From Hepatocystis sp. ex Piliocolobus tephrosceles (Eukaryota > Apicomplexa > Aconoidasida > Haemosporida > Plasmodiidae): a stretch of 17,967 nucleotides of DNA. The stretch spans positions 1,634-19,600 of the forward strand of contig CABPSV020000090.1 in the NCBI GenBank assembly GCA_902459845.2, in the 5' to 3' direction. Shown here piece by piece: positions 16,694 through 17,967 of this stretch. Each line of letters opens with the position of its first letter. Within the stretch, counting starts at the first letter, position 1. The notes under the pieces are model-generated. The model was not told where the DNA came from. It did no database searches and was given only the letters and a program-made list of their open reading frames with translations. Both the position numbers and the translations under genes were made by a program.

Positions 16694-17967
16694 TGAAAAT
16701 TCGATTCAATAAAAAAAAAAAAAAAAAAAAGTAAACTAAATAATAAATAAGATAAATATAGATAAAATTTTTACATATTAAAAAAAAGAAAAATTGACAC
16801 TCGCAGGAGTTAAATAATATAAAAAGATCAACTATCGTAATATATAGAAAAAATTAATAATAATTATTTAGTCACATATATATATATATATAATATGTGA
16901 TGATAATAAAATTATGGGTATTTTCAAAAAGTATATAAAATATATAAATTTCTTTTTTTAATTTGCATCCTCGAAAGCATTAAACAAAAAAAAAAAAAAA
17001 AAAATAAGTATAAAAGATAAATCCTTAAAAAGTGAAATTTTTTTTCAAGATATTACTCCAATATACAGTTTTTTTTTTTTTTTTTTTTATTTGCAATAAT
17101 GTTTGACACGATTTCGAAAAAGTGAGAAAAACAAAAAAGTTATATTTATTTTGAATTTTATTACAGACAAGAATGAACAAATTAAAATTTAAAAATGTAC
17201 GTAAAATGTATATAAATATATATATATATATATATACATATACTATGTACGTATGAACATATATTTTTCGTACAAAATGCTTTAAATTAAGACTGAAAAA
17301 AAAAAAAAAAATGCCTATAATTGACATATTTATATAATATATATATACATACATCTATGTTAGTTAATAATTAATTTTTTTTAATTATTGAAAATAAACT
17401 AAACAAGAATTTACATAAAAGAACACTAATTGCAACATTAACTTATATATATATATATATATATTTACTTTTAGTAGGCGTAAACACATAAAATATACTA
17501 TTTTATTCAATTAAAGAGTGGCCACAAAAAAAAAAAAACTAATCCATATATGTAGAAAAATGAATACAAAAAAAAATTAAGCTAAATTATAAGTATATAT
17601 GTTTTAAATATTATGTTATGCATCATTACATATATTCTTAATAAATAATTAAAATTGTTTTATTTAAATTATTATTATAATGCAAAATCTACAAAAAAAA
17701 AATAATAAATTAATAAATTTAACATATGTATAAAATTTAAAAAGTGAATAAAGTTGCAAAAGGAAACAACAAAAAAAATGAAAAAGCGGTAAAAAGTAAA
17801 AAGTAAAAAAAGTAAAAAGTAAAAAGTAAAAAAAGTAAAAAGTAAAAAAAGTAAAAAAAGTAAAAAAAGTAAAAAAAGTAAAAAAAGTAAAAAAAGTAAA
17901 AAAAGTAAAAAAAGTAAAAAAAGTAAAAAAAGTAAAAAAAGTAAAAAAAGTAAAAAAAGTAAAAAAA
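16694..17967. other. SF3B6 5' region and downstream non-coding DNA
   Basis: About 1.27 kb upstream of the SF3B6 start. It has A20 near 16711-16730, several short TA runs, T20 near 17070-17088 and an A-rich right flank. No coding frame of normal composition is seen; a 109-residue minus-strand frame at 17025-17354 is built from A/T tracts. Confidence 0.65.
17789..17967. repeat. GT(A)5/GT(A)7 satellite, open at the window edge
   Basis: Tandem GTAAAAA (7 bp) and GTAAAAAAA (9 bp) units. The left part mixes both lengths; the right part is almost pure 9-bp units. The array runs off the window end, so its full length is unknown. Confidence 0.92.

Noticed and set aside
17025..17354. 109-residue minus-strand frame
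   Set aside because: Tyr, Ile, Phe and Lys runs derived from TA and poly(A) tracts; no recognisable domain or splice context.

Overview
The window is nuclear DNA from a malaria parasite, almost certainly a Plasmodium of the P. falciparum (Laverania) type. The base composition is extremely A+T rich. There are dozens of poly(dA:dT) tracts and (TA)n runs, introns are short, and proteins carry Asn/Asp/Lys-rich low-complexity inserts. The recognisable proteins are eukaryotic housekeeping proteins with the diverged style of this genus. From memory, and not verified here, ASF1 and a cytochrome c haem lyase are neighbours on P. falciparum chromosome 12, which fits this order.

Layout, left to right. 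(1) 49-748 (+): last exon of a UTP18-like WD40 protein of the SSU processome. (2) 749-2769: non-coding, holding the ASF1 promoter and a TGCATGCA palindrome. (3) 2770-3816 (+): two-exon ASF1 histone chaperone. (4) 3817-5742: convergent intergenic DNA with no gene seen. (5) 7413-5743 (-): five-exon holocytochrome c-type synthase (haem lyase). Its full 229-residue product can be rebuilt with every splice junction in phase. (6) 7414-8120: non-coding, with a lone G10 tract. (7) 12686-8121 (-): a single 1521-residue open frame full of tandem repeats. (8) 12687-14083: divergent promoter region. (9) 14084-15040 (+): organellar (probably mitochondrial) ribosomal protein L6. (10) 15041-16098: convergent intergenic DNA. 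(11) 16693-16099 (-): two-exon SF3B6/p14, the branch-site RRM protein of the U2 snRNP. (12) 16694-17967: non-coding, ending inside a GTAAAAA-type satellite.

The genes do not form one pathway. They cover ribosome biogenesis, chromatin assembly, mitochondrial cytochrome maturation, mitochondrial translation and splicing, and each seems to be its own transcription unit.

The most interesting object is the 1521-residue protein. Its ends are not plain low complexity. Residues about 1261-1296 look like the SAP-type helix pair of SLX4, and the last ~60 residues look like the SLX1-binding C-terminal domain of SLX4. A textbook SUMO-interaction motif (VIIL followed by six Asp) lies upstream of both. 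That order matches the nuclease scaffold SLX4, so I propose it as a candidate malaria SLX4. This rests on pattern recognition alone and needs profile searches. A second observation is that the three longest homopolymers (48, 48 and 49 nt) all lie in introns, two of them next to splice sites.
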